Assembly: GCA_002399445.1 (NCBI GenBank)
Contig: DHDR01000008.1
Coordinates: forward strand, 1 to 64,000
Reading direction: 5' to 3'
Length of the DNA: 64,000 nucleotides
From: Ruminococcaceae bacterium UBA4871
GTDB lineage: Bacteria > Bacillota > Clostridia > Oscillospirales > Acutalibacteraceae
How positions within the stretch are numbered: position 1 is the stretch's first letter; every line of letters begins with the position of its first letter. Under the pieces are notes generated by a model that did no database searches, had not been told where the DNA came from, and saw only the letters and a list, made by a program, of their open reading frames with translations. The translations under genes were made by a program, and so were the position numbers. Of this stretch, positions 7,626-16,496 are shown piece by piece.

Positions 7626-7710
7626 ATTCAGATTATATCTTAAGATTTAGATAGATTTTCAATTCAAATTGTTGTAATTTACTTAATTATTTTATAGGGA
7701 GGATTTTACC

Positions 7711-9135
7711 ATGGCAAATTCATATCATGCAGTAACCCCTGAGATCCTTGCAGAGCTGCAGAAAGTCGCGTCTGGCCATGTTGCAACTGATGGAGACATC
7801 AACCCGGATTATTCCCGCGACGAAATGCCGATTTATGGCACCAAGATGCCAGAAGTTTCGATTGACGTCCAAAGCACAGAAGAAGTCGCAGCAATCATGA
7901 AGATTTGTAATGCACACAACATTCCGGTTACCACTCGTGGTGCAGGAACTGGACTGGTGGGCGGCTGCACTCCAATTTGTGGCGGTGTCGTTCTGTGCAC
8001 CATGCACATGAACAAAATTCTGTCTTATGATTTGGAAAATTTCGCTGTGACTGTGCAGCCCGGTGTACTTCTCCAGCAGCTGGCTGATGACGCATTAAAG
8101 CACGGCTGTATGTATCCACCGGATCCTGGCGAAAAAATGGCAACTTTGGGCGGTAATGTAGCCACAAATGCAGGCGGAATGCGCGCTGTTAAGTATGGCA
8201 CAACCCGTGACTATGTGCGTGCGATGACGGTTGTTCTTCCGACTGGTGATATTGCCCATTTTGGTGGGACTGTATCTAAAACCAGTTCCGGTTACAGCCT
8301 GACCAACCTGATGATTGGTTCCGAAGGCACGCTGGGCATTATTACAGAGCTTACCTTGAAACTGATTCCGGCTCCGCAGGCTACAATCAGCCTGATGGTT
8401 CCGTTTGAAGATCTGTCAACCTGTATTTCTACTGTGCCAAAATTCTTTATGAAGCATTTCCATCCGCAGGCACTGGAGTTCTTTGAAAAAGAAATCTTGG
8501 TTTCTTCTGAAGAATACTTGGGCAAACAGGTCTTTCCGCGCAAGATTGACGGAAAAGATGTTGGCGCTTATCTTCTGGTTACTTTTGATGGTGACTCAAT
8601 GGATGAGCTGGATTCAATTATTGAGAGTTCCTCTGAAATGCTGTTGGAAGAGGGTGCGCTGGATGTGCTTGTGGCAGATACACCGCCTAAGTTGAAAGAT
8701 GTCTGGGCAGCCCGTTCCTCATTCCTCGATGGTATTGAAGAGCAGACGAAGCTGCTGGACGAATGTGATGTTGTTGTCCCAGTAAACAAAATTGCACCTT
8801 ATGTTATGTATGTTAACAGCATTAAGAAGGATTATGACTTTGAAGTGAAGTATTTTGGCCATGCCGGTGATGGCAATCTGCACATTTACGAATGCTCTGT
8901 TGACATGGATTCAGAAGAGTTCAAAAAACAGGTTGAGCAGTTCTTGAGTAAGATTTATCAAAAAGCAATGGAATTCGGTGGTCAGATTTCCGGTGAACAT
9001 GGAATTGGCTATGGCAAAGTGCATTACCTTGAGCAGGCGGTTGGTCCAGTCAATATGAATTTGATGCGCGGCATTAAAAAAGCATTTGACCCGAACCTGA
9101 TTTTGAATCCTGGTAAGGTTTGCACGGACATTTAA
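7711..9135 (+). CDS. lctD: FAD-linked lactate dehydrogenase (GlcD/LctD family)
   Basis: A 474-residue flavoprotein of the GlcD/D-lactate dehydrogenase family. It has an N-terminal FAD-binding type 4 domain (about 45-220; RGAGTGLVGG and GEKMATLGGNVATNAGG are clear) and a C-terminal FAD-oxidase domain with the GHAGDGNLH substrate/metal motif near residue 386. Lying directly upstream of etfB and etfA, it matches the Acetobacterium-type LctBCD complex. That complex drives NAD-dependent lactate oxidation by coupling it to ferredoxin oxidation (flavin-based confurcation). Substrate is most likely D-lactate, supplied by LarA from L-lactate. A GGGAGG ribosome site supports the start. Confidence 0.87.
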   Translation: MANSYHAVTPEILAELQKVASGHVATDGDINPDYSRDEMPIYGTKMPEVSIDVQSTEEVAAIMKICNAHNIPVTTRGAGTGLVGGCTPICGGVVLCTMHMNKILSYDLENFAVTVQPGVLLQQLADDALKHGCMYPPDPGEKMATLGGNVATNAGGMRAVKYGTTRDYVRAMTVVLPTGDIAHFGGTVSKTSSGYSLTNLMIGSEGTLGIITELTLKLIPAPQATISLMVPFEDLSTCISTVPKFFMKHFHPQALEFFEKEILVSSEEYLGKQVFPRKIDGKDVGAYLLVTFDGDSMDELDSIIESSSEMLLEEGALDVLVADTPPKLKDVWAARSSFLDGIEEQTKLLDECDVVVPVNKIAPYVMYVNSIKKDYDFEVKYFGHAGDGNLHIYECSVDMDSEEFKKQVEQFLSKIYQKAMEFGGQISGEHGIGYGKVHYLEQAVGPVNMNLMRGIKKAFDPNLILNPGKVCTDI

Positions 9136-9174
9136 AAAAGTTGCATAAGAAAAGTTGTAAAAAGGAGTAATGAC

Positions 9175-9984
9175 ATGAACATTCTCGTATGTGTCAAGCA
9201 GGTTCCGGATTCAAATGAAATTAAGATTGATCCGGAAACGAATACGCTGATGCGTCAAGGCGTGCCGAGCATTGTCAATCCATTTGATGGTTATGCATTG
9301 GAAGCTGCTGCTCGCATAAAAGATAAAGATGCAGATGGCACTAGGATTGTAGTGCTTTCTATGGGGCCGCAGCAGGCAGAGGTTGCTTTGAGGGAGTGCT
9401 TAGCAATTGCAGCTGATAAAGCCTATTTGGTAACGGATCGGAAATTTGGTGGTTCAGACACGTTGGCAACTAGTTATATTTTAAGCAAAGCAATTGAAAA
9501 AGTAGAGGAACTTGAGGGCCGTAAATTTGATGCAATCTTTTGCGGCAAACAGGCAACAGATGGTGACACCGCACAGGTTGGACCGGAATTGGCGGAACAT
9601 TTAGGCTATCCGCAGGTAACCTATGGATTGGAAGTAACTGCAGAATCCGATGGACTTCATGTTTGCCGTGAAGCGGAAGACGGCACGGAAATTATCGGTG
9701 TGCAGACGCCTTGCCTTGTTACATTTACGAAACCTTCCTTTGACCCGCGTTTTCCGACTATTAAGAGAAAATTGGCGGCCCGCAAACAAGAAATTCCTCA
9801 CCTTACCATTGAGGAGTTAACCAACATTGATCAAACACACATTGGTCTGAAAGGCTCTCCGACCAGGGTCAAACGTACATTTGTGCCGCCGCGTAAAAAG
9901 AGCGGAGTTGTCATCAAAGAAGAAACCGGCGAGGCGTCTGCACAGAAACTTTATGAGATGCTGTGCAATGCTCATGTGATTTGA
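9175..9984 (+). CDS. etfB: Electron transfer flavoprotein beta subunit
   Basis: A 269-residue EtfB with the expected start (MNILVCVKQVPDSNEIKID) and the nucleotide-binding segment CGKQATDGDTAQVGPELAE. In bifurcating complexes EtfB binds NAD(H) and the bifurcating FAD is shared with EtfA. It lies 39 bases after lctD and 15 bases before etfA, with an AAAGGAG ribosome site. The clustering with lactate dehydrogenase indicates it serves that enzyme rather than an acyl-CoA dehydrogenase. Bifurcation itself is inferred from context and family. Confidence 0.92.
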   Translation: MNILVCVKQVPDSNEIKIDPETNTLMRQGVPSIVNPFDGYALEAAARIKDKDADGTRIVVLSMGPQQAEVALRECLAIAADKAYLVTDRKFGGSDTLATSYILSKAIEKVEELEGRKFDAIFCGKQATDGDTAQVGPELAEHLGYPQVTYGLEVTAESDGLHVCREAEDGTEIIGVQTPCLVTFTKPSFDPRFPTIKRKLAARKQEIPHLTIEELTNIDQTHIGLKGSPTRVKRTFVPPRKKSGVVIKEETGEASAQKLYEMLCNAHVI

Positions 9985-9999
9985 AGAGAGGCATCTGAA

Positions 10000-11004
10000 A
10001 TGGACGTAAAAACGAAAGATCTCTGGGTGTTCATGGAAACAAAAGAGGATGGAACAGCTAAAAATGTTGGCATAGAATTATTGAATCCTGGCCGTCGGCT
10101 GGCCGACAAGCAGGGCGGGAAACTTGTATCTGTTGTGATTGGCTATCATACAGATGCTGCCGTGAAAGAAGCCGGTACTCACGGAGCGGATAAAGTCCTT
10201 GTGCTGGATGGCAAAGAATACCAGCGCTATACTACTGATGCGTACACCAATGCAGTGGAGTATTTGCTGAAAAAATATGCACCTACCAGTATGTTGATTG
10301 GAGCAACTCCAAATGGCCGGGATATGGGGCCCCGCCTGTCCAGTCGGCTCGGCACAGGTCTTACGGCTGACTGCACTTCTTTGGACATTGATGATGCCAG
10401 CGGCAATATTGAGTGGACTCGACCGGCTTTTGGCGGCAACTTGATGGCTGTGATTATGTGTCCAAATAATCGTCCGCAGCTTGGAACAGTTCGGCCCGGC
10501 GTTTTCAAAAAGCCAAGTCTCTGTGAAAATAAAGCGGAGATTATTCACGAGGATTTCCATGTTCCTGCGGAACAAATCCGCACAAGACTGTTAAAAACAA
10601 TTCTTGAAGATTCCTCTGATTTCGTTGATTTAGAAGGAGCGGATATTATTGTTTCCGGCGGCCGTGGAGTTGGCGGCGCAGATGGCTTTAAGGTTATACA
10701 GGAGCTGGCAGATGCTTTAGGCGCTACCGTGGGCGCATCGCGTGCTGCTGTGGATGAGGGTTGGATTACTCACTCTCATCAGGTTGGGCAGACCGGAAAA
10801 ACAGTTGGACCAAAACTGTACATTGCCTGTGGTATTTCCGGTGCAATCCAGCATGTAGCGGGTATGAATTCTTCTGATGTGGTTGTAGCGATTAATAAAG
10901 ATGCAGATGCACCAATTTTTAACGTTGCAGACTATGGACTTGTTGGCGATTTGTTTGAAATCGTTCCAGCATTAACTGCTGCAATCAAAAAAAACAAAGC
11001 CTGA
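10000..11004 (+). CDS. etfA: Electron transfer flavoprotein alpha subunit
   Basis: A 334-residue EtfA. The C-terminal FAD domain is well conserved ([27 protein letters not shown] and [14 protein letters not shown]). There is no N-terminal 4Fe-4S extension, unlike some Etf proteins such as CarE. With EtfB and LctD it would form the lactate-oxidising complex. It is the last gene of the operon. Its stop overlaps a small hairpin (11003-11018) followed by a T-rich stretch. Confidence 0.92.
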   Translation: MDVKTKDLWVFMETKEDGTAKNVGIELLNPGRRLADKQGGKLVSVVIGYHTDAAVKEAGTHGADKVLVLDGKEYQRYTTDAYTNAVEYLLKKYAPTSMLIGATPNGRDMGPRLSSRLGTGLTADCTSLDIDDASGNIEWTRPAFGGNLMAVIMCPNNRPQLGTVRPGVFKKPSLCENKAEIIHEDFHVPAEQIRTRLLKTILEDSSDFVDLEGADIIVSGGRGVGGADGFKVIQELADALGATVGASRAAVDEGWITHSHQVGQTGKTVGPKLYIACGISGAIQHVAGMNSSDVVVAINKDADAPIFNVADYGLVGDLFEIVPALTAAIKKNKA

Positions 11005-11306
11005 TTTTGCAGAAAATCAATACTTTTTCTTTTAATGATAAGAGAACAGTTCTCTTGATATACATAGTCCCCATGTCTTTGTCCAGAAATGCCAGTTGCC
11101 TGTGAATAGACAGCGCGTAATTGCTGACTTTCGGACAAATACAATATCTAATCTATCTTTTGCTGATCCTGCACTGTATTGGAATAGGGGCAGGAGGTAG
11201 GTTGGAAAAGAATATTTATCAGCGAGGACAGCAAGTGCTCCCATTATGCTTTTCCCGCTATGAGTATTCCTTTAAATTTTGCTTACAAGATGTTTTGTCC
11301 ATACTC
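11005..11306. other. Intergenic stretch after etfA
   Basis: No gene is supported here. A perfect 8+8 bp inverted repeat, AAGAGAAC-A-GTTCTCTT (11040-11056), lies about 35 bases after etfA and could be an operator or part of transcript termination. The remaining open frames lack ribosome sites and resemble no known protein. Confidence 0.4.
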
Positions 11307-11347
11307 GCAATAAGCCGCCGTCTGTTATTCAGACGGCGGCTTATTGC
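11307..11347. terminator. Bidirectional terminator between etfA and hsp20
   Basis: A perfect 18-bp stem (GCAATAAGCCGCCGTCTG and its complement) with a 5-base TTATT loop lies between the convergent etfA and hsp20 genes. The A/T-rich outer stem would provide U-runs in both directions. Confidence 0.85.
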
Positions 11348-11411
11348 ATTAGGAACTTTTCTTTTATACTTCCCCATGTTTTTGCAGTCAGAAGATGAAA
11401 GACTAGCAAAA

Positions 11412-11837
11412 CTATAGAATGCTGATTTGCTTTGCAAGAGCCTTTTCTTTCCCTTCCTTGGGAAGAGAAATAGAAAGGATGCCGTTTTCAAACTTTGCAT
11501 GGATCTGGTTGGCATCAATATTTGAAATGTCAAATGAACGGCGCAGGCTGCTTACACGGCGTTCGCGGTGAATATATTTGCTGCTGCTTTCTTCTTTACC
11601 GTTTCCCTTATGCTGTGCTGTCAGTGTCAGGCGGCAGCCCTCGGTGCTTAAGCTGATTTCCTCCTTTGTAAAACCCGGAAGTTCTGCTTCAACAACATAG
11701 TTGTCCCCATCATCACGTATATCCATTCTGCAGGGATTAAGACTGCTTTCGGGAGTGTGAAAGAGGGTATTGTCAAAATTGTTCAAAAAATCAAACAAAC
11801 TGATGCTGTCGTCCTCGAAAGGAATAAAGTCCAACAT
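11412..11837 (-). CDS. hsp20: Small heat-shock protein Hsp20/alpha-crystallin
   Basis: A 141-residue Hsp20. The alpha-crystallin domain (about 38-130) includes DNYVVEAELPGFTKEEI and the terminal strand motif FENGILSISLPKE, followed by a short tail ending in ISIL, an I-x-I oligomerisation motif. It acts as an ATP-independent holdase. On the minus strand, TATAAT (11932-11927) with no clear -35 precedes it. A 28-bp imperfect palindrome lies between that -10 and the gene and is the best candidate for a regulator site. No CIRCE element is present. Confidence 0.92.
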   Translation of the reverse strand: MLDFIPFEDDSISLFDFLNNFDNTLFHTPESSLNPCRMDIRDDGDNYVVEAELPGFTKEEISLSTEGCRLTLTAQHKGNGKEESSSKYIHRERRVSSLRRSFDISNIDANQIHAKFENGILSISLPKEGKEKALAKQISIL

Positions 11838-11870
11838 AGGGATACCTCCATTTTCGTTTGCAAATTTTCA

Positions 11871-11898
11871 GCCAAAGTAAATTTTAATTTAGTTTGGC
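11871..11898. promoter_or_regulatory. 28-bp palindrome upstream of hsp20, candidate operator
   Basis: Two 13-base arms (GCCAAAGTAAATT and AATTTAGTTTGGC) match at 12 of 13 positions around a 2-base centre. It lies 34 bases before the hsp20 start and just downstream of a TATAAT box on the same strand. It does not match CIRCE or the CtsR repeat. Confidence 0.55.
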
Positions 11899-12121
11899 GT
11901 TTGAAGTATTTTTAATATTTCTTCCTATTATACGGAGTGCCTGTTCAGAAAATGCAGATACTGAATTCAAAATCATTCATGTTAGATTCCTATTGAGAAC
12001 ACGTTTTGACAAAGGCCTTGCCCGGGGTGTTATGGAGGATTATAATAGGGCAAACTAAAAAAATGGAAATTCTTTTGTGGCCGGTTGTTTTGACCACATC
12101 AGATTTGGAGGGATTGTTGAC

Positions 12122-12547
12122 ATGAGTATTCAACCTGCTGATTTGCTGCAGGCGGCAATCGAAATGAGGGACCGTGCTTATGCACCCTATTCAAATTTTC
12201 GGGTTGGTGCAGCATTGCTGGCAAAGGACGGCCGCGTTTTTCTTGGCGCCAATATTGAAAACAGCTCTTTTGGAGCAACTCTCTGTGCAGAACGTTCAGC
12301 CTTTGCGGCCGCAGTCAGCAGCGGTGTGCGCAGTTTTCAGGCAATTGCAATTGCGGGAGCACCCGGAGACAAAAAGCCGGATGCTCCATGCCCGCCGTGC
12401 GGAATCTGTCGCCAGTTTATGGCAGAATTTTGCGGGCCGGATTTTCCTATTTATCTTGCAGACGGGAATGGCGGTGTCAAAATATGCAGACTTGGTGAAT
12501 TACTGGCAGATGCGTTTGGCAGCAGTCAAATGCATGCGGACAAGTGA
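12122..12547 (+). CDS. cdd: Cytidine deaminase
   Basis: A 141-residue homotetrameric-type cytidine deaminase. The zinc ligands are C55 (in T-L-C-A-E-R) and C90/C93 (PCPPC), with the catalytic glutamate at E57. It deaminates cytidine and deoxycytidine for pyrimidine salvage. The ATG at 12122 is preferred over an upstream in-frame start at 12077 because GGAGGG lies 8 bases before it and the family fold begins there. It appears to be a single-gene unit; a perfect -35 (TTGACA, 12006-12011) lies upstream, but the matching -10 is weak. Confidence 0.93.
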   Translation: MSIQPADLLQAAIEMRDRAYAPYSNFRVGAALLAKDGRVFLGANIENSSFGATLCAERSAFAAAVSSGVRSFQAIAIAGAPGDKKPDAPCPPCGICRQFMAEFCGPDFPIYLADGNGGVKICRLGELLADAFGSSQMHADK

Positions 12548-12613
12548 ATGTAGGCTGCTCCTCTTTAACATGCGGAAACCGTCTGCTCAAATGTTGGGCT
12601 GGAGAAGCAAAAC

Positions 12614-12652
12614 GGCACCTTTCCAGAAAATGACCGGGTGGGTGCCTTCTTT
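12614..12652 (+). terminator. Candidate terminator after cdd
   Basis: GGCACC pairs with GGTGCC, followed by TTCTTT. The loop is long (21 bases), so this is only moderately convincing. The rest of 12548-12789 shows no gene. Confidence 0.45.
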
Positions 12653-12789
12653 ATGCACAAAAGACTGGATCGTCCATTTCCGTTTTTGCGAACAGAAGGA
12701 ATAAGATTCATAATTAACTTGAAAAAGTGTAATAATATACAAATTCATAGAATATTCAGATGTTTGCTGTTTCCTCAGCCTGATGCTTG

Positions 12790-12798
12790 TGTTATAAT
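12790..12798 (+). promoter_or_regulatory. Extended -10 promoter for the ymfF-recN run
   Basis: TGT directly followed by TATAAT forms an extended -10 element; no good -35 box is found. It lies about 50 bases before the ymfF-like gene and would be the first promoter for the following co-directional genes. Confidence 0.5.
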
Positions 12799-12845
12799 AA
12801 TAAAGTTTGGATAGTTGCCTGTAAAGATAGGAGATGATTCGCTCT

Positions 12846-14138
12846 ATGAACAAAATCGAGCAGCAGGTTCTGCAAGATGGGATTCATTTCAGAAGCGTTC
12901 AGGATACCAAATTTAAAACATTCCGGCTTTCCGTTAATTTTTTGCTGCCATTGAAAAAAGAAACAGCGGCAGCCAATGCACTGATTCCTTTTTTGCTCAG
13001 CCGCTGCAGCAGAGAGTATCCGGACTTTACACAGATGAGTCGAAAACTGGCTTCACTTTACGGCGCATCTCTCGGCTCCAATGTTGGTAAATTGGGCAGT
13101 ATGCAGGTGCTTACGATTTCTGCTGGTGCAATTGCCGACCATTATGCGCTGCAAGGTGAAAAATTGACAGCGGAACTGACACGTGTGCTGTGTGGAGCTA
13201 TCTTTGATCCGGCACTGGAAAACGGCCTGTTCCGTGAGAATGATTTTCGACAGGAACAGCGCCAGACACTGGAACAAATTGATGCCGAATATAATGATAA
13301 ACCTTCCTATGCACTCAAAAGATGTGTGGAGATTATGTGTGCCAATGAACCTTACGGTATCAGCCGCTATGGTTCCCGGGAAGATGTGCAGAAACTGACA
13401 AGCCGACAGGTGACTGCCGCATGGAAGGACATGCTGCGGACAGCCCGTGTGGAAATCCTTGCAGTGGGTAATTTGCATCCGGCACCGATTGCAGGAGCGC
13501 TTCAAGAAGCGTTTGGAAAAATAGAGAGAGCTTATCGGCCAGTAACGGAAACACACACATTTCACCGCCTTGGAGAGATTCCCCGCGTCACGGAGTATCA
13601 AGATGTGGTGCAGGGGAAAATGGTGCTGGGAATGCGTGTGGCTGTTTCCCAATCCAATCAGGAGGAATTGGTTCCCGCTGCCCGTCTGATGAATACGATT
13701 TTCGGGGGAACGCCAAACGGGAAACTTTTTCTGAATGTGCGAGAAAAAATGAGCCTTTGCTATTATTGTGGTTCTGGCTATCATGCAGCCTCCGGTTTGC
13801 TTTTTGTGCAGAGCGGTGTGGAGTTTGCCAATATGGCGAAAGCCGAAAAGGCAATTTTGGAGCAGCTGCAGGCAGTACAGAATGGTGAATTTACAGAGGA
13901 CGATATCGCGGCGGCAAAGCGCTCTATGATAAATAACTACCAGACCGTCGGTGACTCTCTTGTTGCGCTGGAAGGCTGGTATCTGGCCCAGTCCCTTTTG
14001 CCGAAAGTACAAACACCGGAAGAATATGCGGAAAAGGTTCATGCGGTTGGCAGAGATGAAATTGTGCAGACAGCGAAGGGTGTCCAGCTGGATGCCGTAT
14101 ATTGCCTGAAAGGACAGAAGGAGGCTGCTGCAAAATGA
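12846..14138 (+). CDS. ymfF: M16 peptidase-like protein, non-catalytic (YmfF type)
   Basis: A 430-residue M16/insulinase-fold protein lacking the HxxEH zinc motif, as expected for the YmfF partner. Residues around 300-340 (NTIFGGTPNGKLFLNVREKMSL) match the conserved C-terminal M16 region. In Bacillus subtilis ymfF and ymfH are needed for 5-aminopentanol modification of EF-P, so the two products probably form a heterodimer. The ATG at 12846 is chosen over 12834, which lies inside the AGGAGA ribosome site. The stop overlaps the start of the next gene by 4 bases, indicating coupled translation. The role is inferred from family. Confidence 0.8.
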   Translation: MNKIEQQVLQDGIHFRSVQDTKFKTFRLSVNFLLPLKKETAAANALIPFLLSRCSREYPDFTQMSRKLASLYGASLGSNVGKLGSMQVLTISAGAIADHYALQGEKLTAELTRVLCGAIFDPALENGLFRENDFRQEQRQTLEQIDAEYNDKPSYALKRCVEIMCANEPYGISRYGSREDVQKLTSRQVTAAWKDMLRTARVEILAVGNLHPAPIAGALQEAFGKIERAYRPVTETHTFHRLGEIPRVTEYQDVVQGKMVLGMRVAVSQSNQEELVPAARLMNTIFGGTPNGKLFLNVREKMSLCYYCGSGYHAASGLLFVQSGVEFANMAKAEKAILEQLQAVQNGEFTEDDIAAAKRSMINNYQTVGDSLVALEGWYLAQSLLPKVQTPEEYAEKVHAVGRDEIVQTAKGVQLDAVYCLKGQKEAAAK

Positions 14139-15412
14139 GTGAAATGCAGGAAGTAAAGATTGACCAGACACGAGATTCCTATTATCAGATGCGCCATTCG
14201 TCTGGATTGCAGGTCTTCGTATTACCCAAACCAGAGAGTCATTCCACTTATGCCGTGTTTGGTACCCGGTATGGTTCCATAGATAATGTATTCCGTCGTT
14301 CCGATGAAAAAGAAGTCACACGTGTACCGGCTGGAATCGCACACTATCTTGAACATAAAATGTTTGAAAATCAAGACGGGGTGGATACTTTTGCCCGTTA
14401 TGCAAAGACGGGTGCAAATGCAAATGCTTACACCAGCTTTGACAAAACCTGCTATTTGTTTTCGTGCTCCAGTCATTTCTATGATTCTCTGGAGATCCTG
14501 CTGGATTTTGTGCAGCATCCGTATTTTACAGAGCAGACGGTGCAAAAGGAACAGGGAATCATCGGACAGGAAATCCGCATGTATGACGACGATCCCATGT
14601 GGAAAGTGCTTTTCAATATGCTGGGCGCCATGTATCAGACGCATCCGGTGAAAGAGGACATTGCCGGAACGGTGGAAAGCATCGCAGAAATCACACCGGA
14701 GTTACTCTATCAATGCTATCATACTTTCTATAATCTCAATAATATGGCACTTTGCATTGCAGGAAATGCGGATCCGGTAAAAGTCGTGGAACTTTGTGAT
14801 AAAATGCTGAAACCTTCTGAAGATGTTCATGTGGAGAGAATCTTTGCAAAGGAGCCGCCTGAGATTCTGAAAGCACGTGTTTGCCAAAAAGGCAGCGTTG
14901 CAACACCGGTGTTTTACTTTGGCTTTAAGGAAGATGCTTCCCGTCGGCCGACCACTGCAGAAACTGTGCAGACAGACATTTTGCTGGAAGCTCTCAGCGG
15001 GGACATTTCTCCTTTGTTCCGCCGCCTTTTAGATGCGGGATTGATTAATGAATCCAGCTTCAGCGGGAATTATTTTGAAGGCCCGGGTTATGCCTGCGTG
15101 ATTTTCAGCGGAGAGTCCAAAAATCCGGATGCCGTTGCAGCAGAAATTCAGAAGGAACTTGCGTCTGTCCGGAGAAACGGTTTTGACCCAGCACTTTTTG
15201 CAGATGCTCAAAAGGCTGTTTATGGAGATGCAGTATCCAATTTTAACAGTCCCGAATTGCTTGCAAACAGTATGATTACCTCTTATTTTGCCGGCAGGTC
15301 TATTGCAGACGCGGTGTCTGCTGCCGCCAATGCAACAGCTGAGGATCTGCAAAAACGGATGCAGGTACAGCTTTTGCCGCAGAATGCGGTCCTTTCAATT
15401 ATTGAGCCCTGA
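14135..15412 (+). CDS. ymfH: M16 zinc peptidase (YmfH type)
   Basis: A 425-residue M16 metallopeptidase with the inverted zinc motif HYLEH at H70-H74 (H70, E73, H74), so this is the catalytic half of the pair. The ATG at 14135 has GGAGG 11 bases upstream and overlaps the ymfF stop. The partner gene and conservation of the motif support a two-subunit peptidase linked to EF-P modification in Bacillus. The modification gene ymfI is not adjacent here, so the actual substrate remains open. Confidence 0.83.
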   Translation: MSEMQEVKIDQTRDSYYQMRHSSGLQVFVLPKPESHSTYAVFGTRYGSIDNVFRRSDEKEVTRVPAGIAHYLEHKMFENQDGVDTFARYAKTGANANAYTSFDKTCYLFSCSSHFYDSLEILLDFVQHPYFTEQTVQKEQGIIGQEIRMYDDDPMWKVLFNMLGAMYQTHPVKEDIAGTVESIAEITPELLYQCYHTFYNLNNMALCIAGNADPVKVVELCDKMLKPSEDVHVERIFAKEPPEILKARVCQKGSVATPVFYFGFKEDASRRPTTAETVQTDILLEALSGDISPLFRRLLDAGLINESSFSGNYFEGPGYACVIFSGESKNPDAVAAEIQKELASVRRNGFDPALFADAQKAVYGDAVSNFNSPELLANSMITSYFAGRSIADAVSAAANATAEDLQKRMQVQLLPQNAVLSIIEP

Positions 15413-15478
15413 ATTTACAGGGCCGTTACCTTACATAGAATCAATCTGAAATAGATGGAAAAAGGACGGGAACAGGCC

Positions 15479-16444
15479 ATGTATTATCATATACGATTTC
15501 CAGGGCTGGGAATCAGCCTGCAGGTGAACCGGATTGCTTTTAGTATCGGTTCCTTCCATGTTTACTGGTACGGTATTCTGATTGCAGTAGGTTTTATCCT
15601 CGCAGTCATCTATGCGATGAAAAGTGCACCAAAGTTTGGACTGAATGCGGACAAGCTGATGAACTGCATCATTGTTGGCATCCTGTGCGGCATTGTGGGG
15701 GCGCGCGCTTATTTTGTGATTTTTTATCCGGGAGATATGTACTTTAAAGACCCATCAAAAATTTTTCGAATTCACGATGGCGGCCTTGCCATTTACGGTG
15801 GCGTAATCGGCGGCTTGCTTGGTGGATGCATTACGGCGAAAATTAACAAACAAAAAGTCACTTCCGTGCTGGACATTGCTGCCCTCGGCTTTTTAATTGG
15901 ACAGAGCATTGGCCGGTGGGGCAATTTTGTCAATCAAGAAGCTTTCGGCATTCAGACAAATCTGCCGTGGGGCATGGTGAGCGAAAACACCGGAAATGTG
16001 CCTGTCCATCCTTGCTTTTTCTATGAGTCCATGTGGTGCCTGCTTGGTTTTGTCCTTCTGCATTTTTTCAGCAGGAAACTGCGGCACTATGACGGGCAGG
16101 TTTTTCTGCTTTATCTGCTGTGGTATGGCGTGGAACGCTTCTTTGTGGAAGGTTTGCGAACAGACAGCCTGCTGCTGCCGAGAATTCCGCTGCGCGTTTC
16201 ACAGGTGCTTTCCGGCATATTGGTGATTGTGAGTGTCATTTTGCTGTTTGCTTTTCGAAACCGCACGGTCCTCAGCGGTTCCGGAAGCCCGCACATTGTG
16301 GCGCTAAACAGCATTGTAGATGATGTTCCCAAAGATATGGTGGAAGAACAGCCGGAAGAAAAAGAACCGTCCAGTGCCAATGACATGGAAAAGCCCAACA
16401 AAACAGACGAAAAACAGGATGAAGATTCTGCAGCCCATCAATAG
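15479..16444 (+). CDS. lgt: Prolipoprotein diacylglyceryl transferase
   Basis: A 321-residue integral membrane enzyme that transfers diacylglycerol from phosphatidylglycerol to the lipobox cysteine of prolipoproteins. Family signatures are clear: HVYWYGILIA, HDGGLAIYGGVIGG and GRWGNFVNQEAFG. About seven transmembrane helices are expected. The ATG at 15479 follows AAAGGACGGG and is preferred; an in-frame ATG at 15455 has no ribosome site. The last 50 or so residues form an acidic, Glu/Asp/Lys-rich tail that extends past the usual family end and would face the cytoplasm. Confidence 0.92.
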   Translation: MYYHIRFPGLGISLQVNRIAFSIGSFHVYWYGILIAVGFILAVIYAMKSAPKFGLNADKLMNCIIVGILCGIVGARAYFVIFYPGDMYFKDPSKIFRIHDGGLAIYGGVIGGLLGGCITAKINKQKVTSVLDIAALGFLIGQSIGRWGNFVNQEAFGIQTNLPWGMVSENTGNVPVHPCFFYESMWCLLGFVLLHFFSRKLRHYDGQVFLLYLLWYGVERFFVEGLRTDSLLLPRIPLRVSQVLSGILVIVSVILLFAFRNRTVLSGSGSPHIVALNSIVDDVPKDMVEEQPEEKEPSSANDMEKPNKTDEKQDEDSAAHQ

Positions 16445-16496
16445 AGCGTGATGAATCTGATGAAAGTGAGTCAATTAAGCAGCGGGAGGGTAAACA

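Noticed and set aside
11121..11417. 98-codon plus-strand ORF downstream of etfA
   Set aside because: It runs through a perfect terminator hairpin, has no ribosome site and resembles nothing.
11838..12000. CIRCE or CtsR site for hsp20
   Set aside because: Only a single GCACTC half-site and no GGTCAAA repeats are present.
13053..14171. 372-codon open frame antisense to the ymfF-like gene
   Set aside because: Overlaps a well-supported gene fully; no motifs or ribosome site.
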